Part shown: in pieces, positions 41,600 through 50,787 of the stretch
How the letters are laid out: each line of letters begins with the position of its first letter
Numbering within the stretch: the stretch's first letter is position 1
NCBI RefSeq assembly: GCF_000285835.1
Contig: NZ_HE978605.1
Coordinates: 3,466 to 67,465, forward strand
Reading direction: 5' to 3'
DNA: 64,000 bases
Source: Brevibacterium senegalense
GTDB lineage: Bacteria > Actinomycetota > Actinomycetes > Actinomycetales > Brevibacteriaceae
Program-made: the position numbers and the translations under genes
The notes under the pieces: generated by a model
Databases searched by the model: none
Told to the model about the DNA's origin: nothing
Seen by the model: the letters and a program-made list of their open reading frames with translations, nothing else

Positions 41600-42772
41600 T
41601 CAGTCCCAGCTGCGCCGATCGTCGATCGGCTCGGCCTGGTCCACCTGCGCGACGGGGCGCACCTCGGCCCGGAACCGCAGCGCGGACCGGATCCCCTCCG
41701 CGGCCCGGGCCACGACGGCGGCCTCGTCCGCACCTGCGGCGACCACGACCTCGGCGACGACGGTGTCCTTGTGGTCCTCCCGGTCGATGACGAAGCGCAG
41801 CCCGTCGATGCCCGGGATCTGCGAGGCCGCGGCCCGCACCTGGGCGGGGTGCAGGAACATGCCGCGCACCTTGACCGCCTGCCCCGTCCGCCCCAGGACG
41901 CCCGCCAGCCGCTGGCCGCCGGACCCGCCCGGACCGCCGTCCGGCACCCAGGCGGACAGGTCGCCGGTGCCGAAGCGGATGAGCGGTGCGGACTCCCGCA
42001 GGATCGTCACGACGACCTCGCCGGGGCCCTCGTCCAGCGGGGTGCCGTCCGCGATGTCGCACACCTCGACGGTGATGCCGGCGGCGGTCACCAGCCCCGG
42101 CCCGGTACCGTCCTCGAAGGCGATGAGACCGGCCTCGGCGGTGCCGTACGCCATCCGGACGCGCAGCCCCCACGACTCGAGCTCCTGCCGCAGACTGTCC
42201 GGCAGCGGCTCCGCCGTCACGACCGCCCACTGCAGCGGCAGGGACTCCGCTGTCCCGCCGTCCGCCGCGTGCAGGTCCAGCAGCGCCTTGAGGTAGCTGG
42301 GCAGACCCACGTAGCCGCGGATCCCCAGGTCGCGGATCGCCTGCACCTGCAGCTGCTGGTTGCCGATCCCCGCCGGCAGGACCGTGCCGCCGGCGGCGAT
42401 GACGCCCTCGTCGAACATCGCACCGGCCGGCGACAGGTGATAGCCGAAGCAGTTGAGGACGATGTCGCCGGGGGTCAGCCCCGCCGCCTCGAGCGCCTCG
42501 CGCCACCGCCACGGGTCCTCCCCCGCCGGCTGCGCCTCGTAGATGGGGCCCGGCGACTGGAACACCCGGCGGGGCGTCTCCCCGCTCAGGACGTGCGCCC
42601 GGGCCGCCACCATCTCGTCCTTGCTCTGCACCCGCACCGCGGACAGTGCCCCGGCCTCCGTCACCGAGGCCGCCTCCAGTCCCGCGTCCGCCAGCCGCTC
42701 CCGCAGGGCCGGGTCCCGCTCCGCCGCTGCCTGCACGAGGCGGGAGACGTCCGTGTCGTGTCCTCCACCCAT
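41600..42772 (-). CDS. PaaK-like AMP-dependent CoA ligase without standard P-loop
   Basis: The 390-residue protein resembles phenylacetate-CoA ligases in its central and C-terminal parts: FGYHLSPAGAMFDEGV, YVGLPSYLKALLDLHA, MAYGTAEAGLIAFED and GRTGQAVKVRGMFLHP. The SSGTTGxPT loop is replaced by RVFQSPGPIYEAQ, a feature of a subfamily found with Liv-type transporters. ATG 42772 is chosen because GGGGGAG lies six bases upstream; the GTG at 42790 overlapping the livF stop is the alternative. It is the last gene of the Liv operon. Confidence 0.82.
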   Translation of the reverse strand: MGGGHDTDVSRLVQAAAERDPALRERLADAGLEAASVTEAGALSAVRVQSKDEMVAARAHVLSGETPRRVFQSPGPIYEAQPAGEDPWRWREALEAAGLTPGDIVLNCFGYHLSPAGAMFDEGVIAAGGTVLPAGIGNQQLQVQAIRDLGIRGYVGLPSYLKALLDLHAADGGTAESLPLQWAVVTAEPLPDSLRQELESWGLRVRMAYGTAEAGLIAFEDGTGPGLVTAAGITVEVCDIADGTPLDEGPGEVVVTILRESAPLIRFGTGDLSAWVPDGGPGGSGGQRLAGVLGRTGQAVKVRGMFLHPAQVRAAASQIPGIDGLRFVIDREDHKDTVVAEVVVAAGADEAAVVARAAEGIRSALRFRAEVRPVAQVDQAEPIDDRRSWD

Positions 42773-42786
42773 AGTGGTCTCCCCCG

Positions 42787-43629
42787 TCACAGCCAGCGCT
42801 TCCGGCGCCTGTAGTGCTTGACATCCCGGTAGCTGCGGGTGCCCGAATCGCCCCCGACGCCCAGGTAGAACTCCTTGACGTCCGGGTTGTCCGCCAGTGC
42901 AGCCGCGGAGTCCTCGAGCATGATCCGCCCCTGCTCCATGATGTAGCCGTGATGGGCCACGGACAGGGCGGTGCGCGCGTTCTGCTCGATCACCAGCACC
43001 GTGAGACCGGTGTCCGCGTTGAGCCTGGCGATCGTCTCGAAGATCTCCTCGACCAGCAGCGGAGCCAGTCCCAGCGACGGCTCGTCGAGCATGAGCAGCT
43101 CCGGCTGCGCCATGAGCGCCCGCCCGATCGCCAGCATCTGCTGCTCGCCGCCGGACAGGAACCCGGCGGTGCGGCCGCGCATGTCCGCCAGCTTGGGGAA
43201 GAACTCGTACACGAAGTCCAGCGTGGACGCGGACTCCCGGGCCTTCGTGTAGCCCCCGGCGAGCAGGTTGTCGCCCACCGTCAGGTGCGGGAACACGTGC
43301 CGGCCCTCCATGCAGAGGCTCAGCCCGCGCTTGACCCGCTCCGGCGCGTCCATCGTCGTGATGTCCTCGCCCTTGAAGGTGATGCGACCGCCGGTCACCT
43401 CGCCCTGCTCGCTGGGCAGCAGGCCCGAGGCCGCCTTGAGCGTCGTGGACTTCCCGGCTCCGTTGGAGCCCAGGAGGGCGACGATCTGCCCCTGGGGGAC
43501 CTCCAGCGAGAGGCCGCGCAGCACGAGGATCACCTCGTCGTAGATGACCTCGATGTTATTGATCGACAGGAGCGGCGGCTGCGCCGGGGGCGGTCCCGCC
43601 CCCGGTGCCGCCTGGGGAGCCGCGGTCAC
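42787..43629 (-). CDS. livF: Liv-type ABC transporter ATP-binding protein (LivF)
   Basis: The 280-residue ATPase has Walker A GSNGAGKSTTLKAASGL, Q-loop region LCMEGRHVFPHLTVGDNL, signature LSGGEQQMLAIGRALM and Walker B ELLMLDEPSLGLAP, all typical of LivF. An extra basic tail (SYRDVKHYRRRKRWL) extends ~20 residues past the usual end. The GTG start overlaps the binding-protein stop (GTGA). Confidence 0.92.
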   Translation of the reverse strand: MTAAPQAAPGAGPPPAQPPLLSINNIEVIYDEVILVLRGLSLEVPQGQIVALLGSNGAGKSTTLKAASGLLPSEQGEVTGGRITFKGEDITTMDAPERVKRGLSLCMEGRHVFPHLTVGDNLLAGGYTKARESASTLDFVYEFFPKLADMRGRTAGFLSGGEQQMLAIGRALMAQPELLMLDEPSLGLAPLLVEEIFETIARLNADTGLTVLVIEQNARTALSVAHHGYIMEQGRIMLEDSAAALADNPDVKEFYLGVGGDSGTRSYRDVKHYRRRKRWL

Positions 43630-44819
43630 GGGTTCACCGCCTCCTCGAGCACGACCAGCTGCCCGTCCTTCACCTCGTAAAGGCCGGACGTCGTCGAGCC
43701 GCGGTGGCTGTCCGCGCTGAACTCCACGGTGCCGTCGCCGATGACGCCACCGGTGTCGATCGGCCCCATCGTCTCGAGCGACTCGCGGATCGCCGCACCG
43801 GTGAGGTCCTCGCCAGCGGCCAGCGTGTGGCGGATGCCCTCTGCCATGACGTGCATCGCGTACCAGCCCTGCACGAAGCTGACGGTCACGTCAGCCGGGT
43901 CGGTGCCCTGCTCCTCGAGGTAGGCCAGCAGCTCCTCGTGGCCGGGACGCTCCGTGGACACCGGGGCGATCGGCTGGACCATGACGTGGCCCTCCGCCGC
44001 ATCCCCGGCAGCGGTGACGAACAGCTCGTTGCCGCACCAGTTGAGGCAGACGATCGTCTGGTCGCCGCCCTGCGCGGCCAGGTCGCGGGCCAGCTGCGCG
44101 GCCGGGCTCGCCACGTTCTGGATGATGATGTACTCCGCATCGTCCACCTGGCTCAGGAGGCCCGCGAAGTTCGTCGTGCCGGACGGCATCGCGTGGGAGC
44201 TGTAGTCGATCGCCAGTCCCTGCTCCTCGACCCACTCCTCGCCGTCGCCCACCGGGGACGTGCCGAACGGGGAGTCGTGGTGGAGTGCTGCGACGCCCAC
44301 CTCCTCACCGTCGGACTGCTCCGCGATCCAGTTGAGGGCGGCGCGAATCTGATCGGAGTAGGTCGCTGCGACGAGGAAGTTGTAGGGCGAGTCCTCCGGG
44401 TCCGTCAGCTCCTCGGAGAAGGAGCCGGACATGAAGGGCAGCTCGTCGTTCGCGACCCGGGTGCGCAGGGCCTCGGTGTCGCCCGTGCCCCAGCCCTGGA
44501 TCGCGACGACCTCGTCGTTGACGTACCGGCGGTACAGCTCCTCCGCCTGCGGGACCTCGTAGGCGTAGTCGTTGGAGATCGCGTCGATCTCACGGCCCTC
44601 GATGCCGCCGTCCGCGTTCACGTGCTCGACGAAGGCGAGCATCCCCTCGTTGTACGGGGTGCCCACGTCGCCGGTGGCGCCGGACAGGTCCGCGATGACG
44701 CCGATCGGGATCGGCTCGTCGGAGTCTGCGCTGGCGGCTCCTCCCCCGCCGCACGCGGCGAGGGTCATGGCGGCGACGGCTGCGAGGGCGGCGGCAGAGA
44801 GGTGGCGAGAGTGCTTCAT
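43626..44819 (-). CDS. Liv-type ABC transporter substrate-binding lipoprotein
   Basis: The 397-residue protein has a signal peptide and lipobox LAAC with Cys23, then the two-lobed periplasmic-binding fold of the leucine/amide family: IGVIADLSGATGDVGTPYNEG, VVAIQGWGTGDTEALR, HHDSPFGTSPVGDGEEW and SFVQGWYAMHVMAEGIRH. The family binds branched amino acids, amides, urea or aromatic acids. With ligase genes in the same operon a carboxylic acid is more likely than an amino acid. Two cysteines near residue 260 (VCLNWCGNE) may form a disulfide. Confidence 0.9.
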   Translation of the reverse strand: MKHSRHLSAAALAAVAAMTLAACGGGGAASADSDEPIPIGVIADLSGATGDVGTPYNEGMLAFVEHVNADGGIEGREIDAISNDYAYEVPQAEELYRRYVNDEVVAIQGWGTGDTEALRTRVANDELPFMSGSFSEELTDPEDSPYNFLVAATYSDQIRAALNWIAEQSDGEEVGVAALHHDSPFGTSPVGDGEEWVEEQGLAIDYSSHAMPSGTTNFAGLLSQVDDAEYIIIQNVASPAAQLARDLAAQGGDQTIVCLNWCGNELFVTAAGDAAEGHVMVQPIAPVSTERPGHEELLAYLEEQGTDPADVTVSFVQGWYAMHVMAEGIRHTLAAGEDLTGAAIRESLETMGPIDTGGVIGDGTVEFSADSHRGSTTSGLYEVKDGQLVVLEEAVNP

Positions 44820-44912
44820 TGCGGTCTCCTTGTGCGGGGAGGGACGGGTCCGCCCCTCCGGGGTGGTGTGGTGCGGGTCGTTCGGGACGTGCGGGTCAGT
44901 CAGTGCTGCGGG

Positions 44913-45974
44913 TCAGTAGCGGAAGGGCCAGAAGCCGAACCAGTCCTTGAGGCGCTGCCAGATCCGGTTGAGGCCGCGCGGCTCGAAGATGAGGAAGATG
45001 ATGATCGTGAGGCCGAAGACCCCGTGTTCCACGGCCGGGAGCTGGTTCTTGACGATCGGCACCGCACCGCCCACCACGTCCGCGAAGCTGCGGACGATGA
45101 CCGGCAGGAGGGTCATGAAGACCGCGCCGTAGACGGCACCGGCGACCGACCCCAGACCGCCCACGATGATCATCGCGAGGTAGAGGATCGACACGTCGAT
45201 CGTGAACTTCTCCCAGGACAGGATCTCCGTGTAGTGGGCCAGGAGTGCGCCGGCCAGACCCACGTACCCGTTCGACACGGCGAACGCGGTGAGCTTCGCG
45301 CGGGTGAGGTTGACGCCCATCGCGGAGGCGGCGATGTCCTGATCGCGGACCGCCATGAAAGAGCGCCCCATGCCGGTGCGGAACAGGTTCGTCGCCGTGA
45401 GCGCCGCCACCACCGTGATGACCAGCAGGATCATGTACCACTGCTGCTCGAAGCTCGACCGGTCCAGACGGAACCCGAAGACCTCCAGGCGGGCGACGTC
45501 CAGGAATCCCTGACCCTCCGTGAGAAAGCCCCAGCGCCTCACGATGAAGAGGATGACCATCTGCGAGGCGAGCGTCGCGATCGCCAGGTAGAGGCCTTTG
45601 AGGCGCAGCGCGGGCAGGCCCACGATGACGCCCACCGCGGCGGTCAGGAGGACCGCGCCCACGATCGACACCGGCGCCGGCATCCCCAGCCTGTCCGTGA
45701 GGATCGCGGAGGTGAACGCCCCCACCGCCAGGAAGCCGCCCTGGCCCAGTGAGATCTGTCCCGTGTACCCCACGAGGATGTTGAGGCCGATCGCGCCGAT
45801 CGCCGCGATCATCGCGGTGTTGGCCAGCGACAGCCAGTAGTTGTCGAGGAGGAGCGGGAGGACGAGGACGATGACGGCCAGGACGGCCATCCGGATGAAC
45901 TGGGGGCGCGTGTGCCACAGTCGGAGCTCTGACCTGTAGCTCGTGTGGTGACGCCCGGTCTCCACTGCTGTCAT
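44913..45974 (-). CDS. livM: Liv-type ABC transporter permease (LivM)
   Basis: The 353-residue permease has a ~28-residue cytosolic leader and about nine helices. LivM landmarks are GLNILVGYTGQISLGQGGFLAVGA, split here as GLNILVGYTGQI and SLGQGGFLAV, LKGLYLAIATLA, and the EAA-like loop MAVRDQDIAASAMGVNLTRA. It ends FGFWPFRY. It lies three bases after livH and 93 bases before the binding-protein gene. Confidence 0.92.
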   Translation of the reverse strand: MTAVETGRHHTSYRSELRLWHTRPQFIRMAVLAVIVLVLPLLLDNYWLSLANTAMIAAIGAIGLNILVGYTGQISLGQGGFLAVGAFTSAILTDRLGMPAPVSIVGAVLLTAAVGVIVGLPALRLKGLYLAIATLASQMVILFIVRRWGFLTEGQGFLDVARLEVFGFRLDRSSFEQQWYMILLVITVVAALTATNLFRTGMGRSFMAVRDQDIAASAMGVNLTRAKLTAFAVSNGYVGLAGALLAHYTEILSWEKFTIDVSILYLAMIIVGGLGSVAGAVYGAVFMTLLPVIVRSFADVVGGAVPIVKNQLPAVEHGVFGLTIIIFLIFEPRGLNRIWQRLKDWFGFWPFRY

Positions 45975-45977
45975 GGC

Positions 45978-46850
45978 TCAGACCCTTTCGATCCGCTTCT
46001 CGCCGAACACCCCGTAGGGGCGGACGAGGAGCACGAGGACGAGGACGATGTAGGGGACGATCTCCGCCAGGCCCGGATCCATGTAGCCGGACACGAACTG
46101 GGTGACGAGGCCGATCGTGAGTCCGCCCACGATCGTGCCGGGCACGGAGTCCAGTCCGCCCATGATGACGACGGGGAACACGAGCAGACCGAAGTTCACG
46201 ATGTTCATCTCGACGGTCGTCACGTCCGCCAGCGTCACGCCCGCGATGAGCGCGGACACGGCGGCCAGCGCCCAGGACAGGGCGAACACGCGGCGGACGG
46301 AGATGCCCACCGTCATCGCGGCCTGCTGGTCGTCCGCCACGGCGCGCATCGCGACGCCGTGCCGGGACTTCTGGAAGAACCACGTGAGGAGGACGAGGAC
46401 GACGGCGCAGATGACGATCGCCCACAGCCGGTTGACCGGCACGCTGCCGCCCAGGATGGAGACGGAGCCGCGCGGCAGGATGGGCGGCATGGACCGCGGA
46501 TTGGTGCCGAAGAACATCTGGACGATCGCGCTCAGCACGCTCGCCAGCCCGATCGTCACCATGATGATCGAGATGTGGCTCTGCCCCACCATGGGCCTGA
46601 GGATGAAGCGCTCGACGACGACGCCCACGATGACCGCGACCAGCACGCCCACCAGCAGCGCCAGGACGATCGGCAGCTGCATGACGACGAACGCGGTGTA
46701 GAAGGAGTAGGCGCCGATCAGCAGGAACTCGCCCTGCGCGAAATTGATGACGCCGGTCGCCTTGTAGATGAGCACGAAGCCCAGCGCGGCGAGCGCCAGG
46801 ATCGCACCCTCGGACAGGCCGATGATGAGAAGGGTGACGAACGTGCTCAT
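45978..46850 (-). CDS. livH: Liv-type ABC transporter permease (LivH)
   Basis: The 290-residue permease has about eight helices. ALAALGFVLIYKATGVINFA and QGEFLLIGAY are the LivH start motif, and RAVADDQQAAMTVGISVRRV is the cytoplasmic coupling loop. The ATG at 46850 overlaps the stop of the ligase gene (ATGA), so transporter and ligase are translated together. Confidence 0.93.
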   Translation of the reverse strand: MSTFVTLLIIGLSEGAILALAALGFVLIYKATGVINFAQGEFLLIGAYSFYTAFVVMQLPIVLALLVGVLVAVIVGVVVERFILRPMVGQSHISIIMVTIGLASVLSAIVQMFFGTNPRSMPPILPRGSVSILGGSVPVNRLWAIVICAVVLVLLTWFFQKSRHGVAMRAVADDQQAAMTVGISVRRVFALSWALAAVSALIAGVTLADVTTVEMNIVNFGLLVFPVVIMGGLDSVPGTIVGGLTIGLVTQFVSGYMDPGLAEIVPYIVLVLVLLVRPYGVFGEKRIERV

Positions 46851-48898
46851 GCGCGACCACTCCAGACCTTGCGACGGGCGGCACCCGCGGGCGGGGCGAC
46901 ATCGGCCAGGTCGATGTTGCGCAGCGGGATGCTGCGCTGGGCGACCGTGCCGTCCTGATACGTGATGCTCGAGGTGATGGTGACGCCCTCCCGGCCCGCT
47001 GCCAGTGCTTCGATGATGGGGGCGTACCGCTGCCCGACCACGTTCCGCCGGACCTTGCGCGTGCGCGTGATCTCGTCGTCGTCCGGGTCGAACTGCTTGT
47101 GCAGGAGCACGAACCTGCGGATGCGGATCCGCTCCATGAGGTCCTGGTTCGCCGTCGCGATGTCCGCGGCGACGAGGTCCTGGACCTCCGGCTTCGAAGC
47201 GAGGTCCGTGTAGGTCGTGAACGCGAGCCGCGAGTGCTCCGCCCACGCCCCCACCGTCGCGGGGTCGATCGTGATGATCGCGCACAGGGGGCTGTCCGTG
47301 TCCGTCGCGTCCGCGCCCTCCAGAGTGGGGCCGGAGAAGACGACGGCCTCCTCGACGTACGGGGAGAACTTCAGCTTGTTCTCGATGAACGCGTGGGAGT
47401 ACATCGTCCCGTCCTCCGCGAACACGACGTCCTTGAGCCGGTCGACGACGACCAGCTGTCCGGAGGAGTCGAGGTAGCCCGCGTCGCCCGTGCGCAGCCA
47501 GCCGTCCGGGGTGACGGTCTTCGCCGTCTCCTCGTCGTTGCGGTGGTACCCGCGGAACACCGCCGAGGACCGCAGCAGGATCTCCTGCCGGTCGCCGAAC
47601 CGCAGCTCCGTCGCCGGCAGCGGGACACCCACGGAGTCGAAAGAGATCTCCCCGTCGCGGTGAAGGACGGCAATGCCGCAGATCTCCGTCTGCCCGTAGA
47701 TCTGCTTGAGGTTGACGCCGATCGCGTGGAAGAAGCGGAACACGTCCGGCCCCAGCGGCGCACCGCCGGTGTAGCCCCGCTTGATCCGGGTGAGTCCCAG
47801 CTGCTCGCGGACGGGGCGCGTCGCCACGAGGTCCGCGAGGAGGCCCGCCGCCCGCAGTCCGACACCGGGGTTGCGCCCCTCGTTGCGCGCCGCCGCGATG
47901 CGGTCCATGACGGAGTAGCCCCAGCCGAAGATCGCGCGCTTGACGGGACCGGCCTCGTCGATCCGCACCTGCACCTCCGTCAGCAGGGACTCCCAGATGC
48001 GCGGGGGCGCGAACATGACGTCCGGCCCGATCTCGCGCAGGTCGGAGCGCTGTGTGGAGGAATCCTCCGGGAACGACACCGTGAAGCCCGCATGCAGTCC
48101 GCTGGCGACGGCCAGCATCTGCTCGCCGATCCACGCGAACGGGAGGGTGGACACGTAGCGGAACCGAGGCGTGATCGGATCGATCTCCGTGAGCCGCGCG
48201 GCCATCGACAGGAGGTTCGCGTGCGACAGCTCTGCGAGCTTGGGCAGCGAGGTCGTGCCGGACGTCGTGCAGATGACGGCCAGGTCGTCCGGACTGCTCG
48301 CCTCGATCTGCTCCTCCAGCCAGGCCCCCCGGGTATCGACGGCCTGCCTGCCCGTGTCCTCAACGGCGGTGAACTCGCTGAGCATCGGATGGTCGTACTG
48401 CTCCAGGCCGTGCGGATCGTAGTAGACGATGTGCTCGACGACCAGGCGCTCGTCCGCGCCCGGATCGATCGCCAGCAGCTTGTCGACCTGCTCCTGGTCC
48501 TCCGCGACGACCACCCGGGCCCGCGCGACCGCCAGCACGTGGGTGAGCTCCGCGCCGATCGAGGTGGGGTAGATGCCCACGACGGCCGCGCCCAGGGACT
48601 GCGCGGCGAGCTCCGCGATGAGCCACTCCGGCCGGTTGTCCCCCAGCACCGCGACGATGTCGCCGCGCTCCACGCCCATCTCCGCCAGTCCCAGCGCGAA
48701 ATCGCGGACCCGGTCCCGGTAGGTGGCCCAGGTCGTGGGCATCCAGATTCCGTAGCGCTTCTCCTGCATCGCGACCGCGTCCGGGGTCGTGGCGGCGTGC
48801 GCGCGCAGCAGCTGCGGCATCGTCCGAGTGATGTCGTGGCCCGGTCGGTCGATCGCGACGGCACGGCCGGCGCCGGCGGCGGGACCCTGTGCGCTCAC
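46847..48898 (-). CDS. FadD-like long-chain-type acyl-CoA synthetase
   Basis: The 683-residue AMP-forming ligase has an intact phosphate loop (TTSGTTSLPKLAELSHAN), the linker motif TGDAGYLDSSGQLVVVDRLKD, and the family region IYGQTEICG. It resembles the actinobacterial FadD15 and long-chain ligase group in length and order. The start is GTG 48898, overlapping the livG stop (GTGA). The C-terminal ~80 residues (RRNVVGQRYAPIIEALAAG) extend past the lysine region. Location between livG and livH argues that it activates the transported compound on entry. Confidence 0.88.
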   Translation of the reverse strand: MSAQGPAAGAGRAVAIDRPGHDITRTMPQLLRAHAATTPDAVAMQEKRYGIWMPTTWATYRDRVRDFALGLAEMGVERGDIVAVLGDNRPEWLIAELAAQSLGAAVVGIYPTSIGAELTHVLAVARARVVVAEDQEQVDKLLAIDPGADERLVVEHIVYYDPHGLEQYDHPMLSEFTAVEDTGRQAVDTRGAWLEEQIEASSPDDLAVICTTSGTTSLPKLAELSHANLLSMAARLTEIDPITPRFRYVSTLPFAWIGEQMLAVASGLHAGFTVSFPEDSSTQRSDLREIGPDVMFAPPRIWESLLTEVQVRIDEAGPVKRAIFGWGYSVMDRIAAARNEGRNPGVGLRAAGLLADLVATRPVREQLGLTRIKRGYTGGAPLGPDVFRFFHAIGVNLKQIYGQTEICGIAVLHRDGEISFDSVGVPLPATELRFGDRQEILLRSSAVFRGYHRNDEETAKTVTPDGWLRTGDAGYLDSSGQLVVVDRLKDVVFAEDGTMYSHAFIENKLKFSPYVEEAVVFSGPTLEGADATDTDSPLCAIITIDPATVGAWAEHSRLAFTTYTDLASKPEVQDLVAADIATANQDLMERIRIRRFVLLHKQFDPDDDEITRTRKVRRNVVGQRYAPIIEALAAGREGVTITSSITYQDGTVAQRSIPLRNIDLADVAPPAGAARRKVWSGRA

Positions 48899-49776
48899 GA
48901 CGCGACCCCCGCACCCAGGTAGGCCTCGATGACCCGCGGGTTGTCCATGACCTCGCGCGGCGTCCCGTCGCCGATCACGCGGCCGAAGTCCAGCACCGTC
49001 ACCCGGTTCGAGATGTCCATGACGACGTTCATGTCGTGCTCGATGAGGACGATCGAGACACCGGCCAGCTCGTGGACGTCCAGGACGTACCGGGCCAGAT
49101 CCTCCTTCTCCTCCGCGTTCATGCCCGCCATCGGCTCGTCCAGCAGGAGCAGGGACGGCTGCATCGCCAGTGCGCGGCCCAACTCGACGCGCTTCTGGAT
49201 GCCGTACGACAGCATGCCGACGGGCTTCTGGCGGTGCGCCTGCAGCTTGAGCAGGTCGATGACCTCCTCGACGATCTCGCGGTGCGCGATCTCCTGGCGG
49301 CGGGCGGGACCGAACCACAGCATGGAGGTGAGCACGTTGTGCTTCATGTGGACGTGGCGGCCCAGCATCATGTTCTCCAGCACCGTCAGCTGGTCGAAGA
49401 GCTCGATGTTCTGGAAGCTGCGGGCCACACCCAGCCGCGCGACGCGGTTGGGCGGGAGGCTCGTGAGTGCGCGCTCGCGAACGTCCAGGTCCGCCACGTC
49501 CGCCACTGCCGTGCCCGAGGCCGCGCCCGGGTCCGCTGCCAGCCCACCTCCGCGGGCCACGTCGTCGGCGACGTAGCGGAGGACCACGGATCCGGAGGTG
49601 GGCCGGTAGAGGCCGGAGATGCAGTTGAGGAGCGACGACTTGCCGGCGCCGTTGGGACCGATGATCGCGTGGATGGTCCCGGACTCGACCGTCATGTTCA
49701 CATCCGCCAGGGCCGTGACGCCGCCGAACCTGAGGGTGAGGTCGTCGACCTGCAGCAGCGGCTGCCCGGGCGGCAT
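48895..49776 (-). CDS. livG: Liv-type ABC transporter ATP-binding protein (LivG)
   Basis: The ~293-residue ATPase has Walker A IIGPNGAGKSSLLNCISGLY, the LivG segment RLGVARSFQNIELFDQLTV, signature LSYGIQKRVELGRAL (LSYG instead of LSGG, common in LivG), Walker B LLLLDEPMAGMN and switch histidine IEHDMNVVM. An insertion of about 25 residues (Ala/Gly/Asp-rich, RGGGLAADPGAASGTAVA) lies between Walker A and the FQNI region. The ATG at 49776 has GGGAG four bases upstream; the ATG at 49818 would add 14 residues. It is the promoter-proximal gene of the operon. Confidence 0.9.
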   Translation of the reverse strand: MPPGQPLLQVDDLTLRFGGVTALADVNMTVESGTIHAIIGPNGAGKSSLLNCISGLYRPTSGSVVLRYVADDVARGGGLAADPGAASGTAVADVADLDVRERALTSLPPNRVARLGVARSFQNIELFDQLTVLENMMLGRHVHMKHNVLTSMLWFGPARRQEIAHREIVEEVIDLLKLQAHRQKPVGMLSYGIQKRVELGRALAMQPSLLLLDEPMAGMNAEEKEDLARYVLDVHELAGVSIVLIEHDMNVVMDISNRVTVLDFGRVIGDGTPREVMDNPRVIEAYLGAGVAS

Positions 49777-49936
49777 CGAACTCCCGTTGAGTGAGTGCCT
49801 GTATGCGCGTGTTCGCACTTGATCTGCTCCTCGAAGTGGTCGTCGAGGCGCTGGGGAGCATCCTCGCTTCCGGAAGTGACGGGTGTCACGTCATGCGATC
49901 AGAGTACGTTTCCACTATGCTGAATGCAATACCTGC

Positions 49937-49946
49937 TTTCGCGAAA
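49937..49946. promoter_or_regulatory. Palindrome between Liv operon and divergent IclR gene
   Basis: TTTCGCGAAA is a perfect 10-base palindrome in the 288-base divergent interval. The adjacent bases (GC/CT) do not extend it. It is a candidate site for the IclR protein encoded next to it. No other structure was recognised in the interval. Confidence 0.45.
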
Positions 49947-50064
49947 CTCAGTTCCATACCGACACGAGGTGCCGGATACCAGAGTGATGTGAGAGCCTCG
50001 GTGCAGTGCAGGCCGCAGCGACGCCCCGTTCCTGCGGCGGACGGACGACGGACGGTGGTGTGCG

Positions 50065-50787
50065 GTGATCGATGGAGGCGCCCCCAAGGGTGGGCTCGGA
50101 ACGATCCGCAACGCCACCCTGCTCATGGACCTGCTGGCACGGAGCCCCCACCTCCACCAGCTCACGGACCTGGCCCAGCAGTCGGGCATGACCGTGCCCA
50201 CGGTCCATCGGCTGCTGCGGTCCCTCGTCCACGCGGAGTACGCCGTCCAGGACCCCGCGACCTCCCGCTACGGCCTGGGGCCGGCCGTCATGCGCCTGGC
50301 GGTGCATCGCATGTCCGGCAGTCCGATCCTCTCCGCGCTCAATCCGTTCATGATCGGCCTGCGCGACCAGCTGCAGGCGACGATCGGCGTGCACGTGCTC
50401 ATCCACGGGGAGGCGGTCTGCATCGACCAGGTCGAGGCGCAGGACCGCGGTCCGTTCCGCCGCCCCCTCCACGCCGCGTGCGCCCTGGACTCCGCGGCCG
50501 GGCGCATCCTCGCCGCACACGCGGACGACGAGGAGTGGGAGCGGGTCGCCGCCGCGCGTCCGGACCTGCACGGGCAGCGCGAGGAGTGGCGCAGCGCCCC
50601 CCACGTCGTCTACGAATCGACGGACCCCACGGCACCGGACGAGGTCGCCGTGCCCGTCGCCGCGGCGGACGGGACCGTGGTCGCCGCGCTCACGGCGGAT
50701 CTGCAGCCGGCCTCGGACCCGCAGGTCGTCGCCGCCGCCCTGCTGCGCACGGCCGTCTCCGGAGGAAGGAGCATCCCCCATGCCTGA
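50065..50787 (+). CDS. IclR-family regulator divergent from Liv operon
   Basis: The 240-residue regulator starts at GTG and has the IclR winged helix (TIRNATLLMDLLARSPHLHQ, LAQQSGMTVPTVHRLLRSLV) and effector domain (RRPLHAACALDSAAGRILAA, PDEVAVPVAAADG). The family plan is complete. Placement, divergent from a seven-gene uptake and activation operon, makes that operon its likely target. Its stop overlaps the next gene by eight bases. Confidence 0.88.
   Translation: MIDGGAPKGGLGTIRNATLLMDLLARSPHLHQLTDLAQQSGMTVPTVHRLLRSLVHAEYAVQDPATSRYGLGPAVMRLAVHRMSGSPILSALNPFMIGLRDQLQATIGVHVLIHGEAVCIDQVEAQDRGPFRRPLHAACALDSAAGRILAAHADDEEWERVAAARPDLHGQREEWRSAPHVVYESTDPTAPDEVAVPVAAADGTVVAALTADLQPASDPQVVAAALLRTAVSGGRSIPHA

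Noticed and set aside
39293-42814. Very long plus-strand frame (1173 codons) across glyA, the CPBP gene and the PaaK-like gene
   Set aside because: It runs antisense through three real genes with a strongly biased composition, a known effect of high third-position G+C.
46847-49861. Possible giant ligase fusion (1004 codons in one frame)
   Set aside because: The upstream third is in the antiparallel-codon shadow of livG. The true start is the GTG at 48898, overlapping the livG stop.
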